The translations under genes and the position numbers were made by a program. Under the pieces are notes generated by a model, which was not told the origin of the DNA, ran no database searches, and saw only the letters and a list, made by a program, of their open reading frames with translations. Shown piece after piece: positions 31,833 through 32,047 of a stretch of 32,047 nt of DNA (the stretch's first letter is position 1; each line of letters begins with the position of its first letter). This stretch comes from QPIN01 sp964399475. GTDB taxonomy: Bacteria; Pseudomonadota; Gammaproteobacteria; Methylococcales; Methylomonadaceae. Location: the NCBI GenBank assembly GCA_964399475.1, contig CAYNRB010000014.1:1-32047 (forward strand), read 5' to 3'.

Positions 31833-32047
31833 CTAGTTAAATAAATACACACAACATATAGTGTTATTTATACGAAAACTTAGATAGCCACGTCCTATGG
31901 GCGTGGAGCACTTTGGCTGTGCCTATGAATTGAACAAATGTTACAACCTTACCTTGAGTTGAGCCACCAAATCAAGAGTAAGGAGTAACAGATCACGGCG
32001 AAACCGTTCTAAAAATATTGACTTTAGTATTAATATATGAACCTTAT
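31833..32047. other. Terminal non-coding stretch with an IS200/IS605-like hairpin
   Basis: No gene is seen up to the window end. CCACGTCC-TAT-GGGCGTGG (31888-31906) forms an eight-pair stem with one G-T wobble and a three-base loop, the style of hairpin found near the ends of IS200/IS605 elements. It lies just upstream of where the ParB-like gene loses its 5' end. No transposase or TnpB reading frame is present before the window ends. Confidence 0.4.

Noticed and set aside
27900..32047. CRISPR array in the accessory region
   Set aside because: The TGTAAG units are too short and have no regular spacers; no CRISPR-like repeat-spacer structure is seen.

Overview
The window looks like a chromosomal segment of an AT-rich gammaproteobacterium. 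The best fit is a Methylococcales-type methanotroph or close relative, most likely from a scaffolded draft or metagenome assembly, because a 100-N gap sits at 11812-11911. This assignment is an inference. It rests on the gammaproteobacterial algU-mucA-mucB-mucD / lepA-lepB-DUF4845-rnc-era order, nadB lying upstream of the sigma factor, a HopJ-family gene, and many small palindromic repeats. No methane-oxidation gene is present.

Layout. (1) 386-9184, minus strand: a housekeeping and envelope-stress block read as rpoE(algU)-mucA(rseA)-mucB(rseB), a repeat-filled 0.57 kb gap, then mucD-lepA-lepB-DUF4845-rnc-era. These encode sigma-E, its anti-sigma factor and that factor's periplasmic regulator, a DegP-like protease, EF4, signal peptidase I, RNase III and the Era GTPase. 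(2) 9185-10190: a 1 kb repeat-rich intergenic region with a candidate sigma-E promoter in front of rpoE. (3) 10191-13617, plus: nadB, a HopJ-like gene and an FAD oxidoreductase. The scaffold gap after nadB appears to be an assembly artefact. (4) 13633-15819, minus: msrQ-msrP-doxX. msrP carries a one-base frameshift in a homopolymer between its Tat signal and its catalytic domain. (5) 15908-18775, plus: cupin, recO, pdxJ, PP2C phosphatase. The recO-pdxJ pair commonly follows era in related genomes but is displaced here. (6) 18915-20850, minus: a sigma-54 activator without a sensor domain, and a TauE/SafE-like membrane protein. (7) 21087-23189, plus: a TonB-dependent receptor. (8) pyrF (minus), then cinA and an Uup-type ABC-F gene (plus), then tRNA-Ser(GGA).

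From 27882 to the end is an accessory region integrated at the tRNA-Ser gene. It contains a P4-type tyrosine integrase broken by a frameshift and by a roughly 430-bp GC-richer insertion rich in inverted repeats (a candidate structured-RNA mobile element). It also holds a cluster of TGTAAG repeats, a small orphan gene, a DUF4258 toxin / HTH antitoxin pair with a perfect 19-bp palindromic operator, and a decayed ParB-like gene whose 5' end lies next to an IS200/IS605-like hairpin.

The least ordinary signal is a set of dispersed long imperfect palindromes. Copies share a short asymmetric core, but the arms differ between copies while remaining self-complementary within each copy. The second is the structured insertion inside the integrase.
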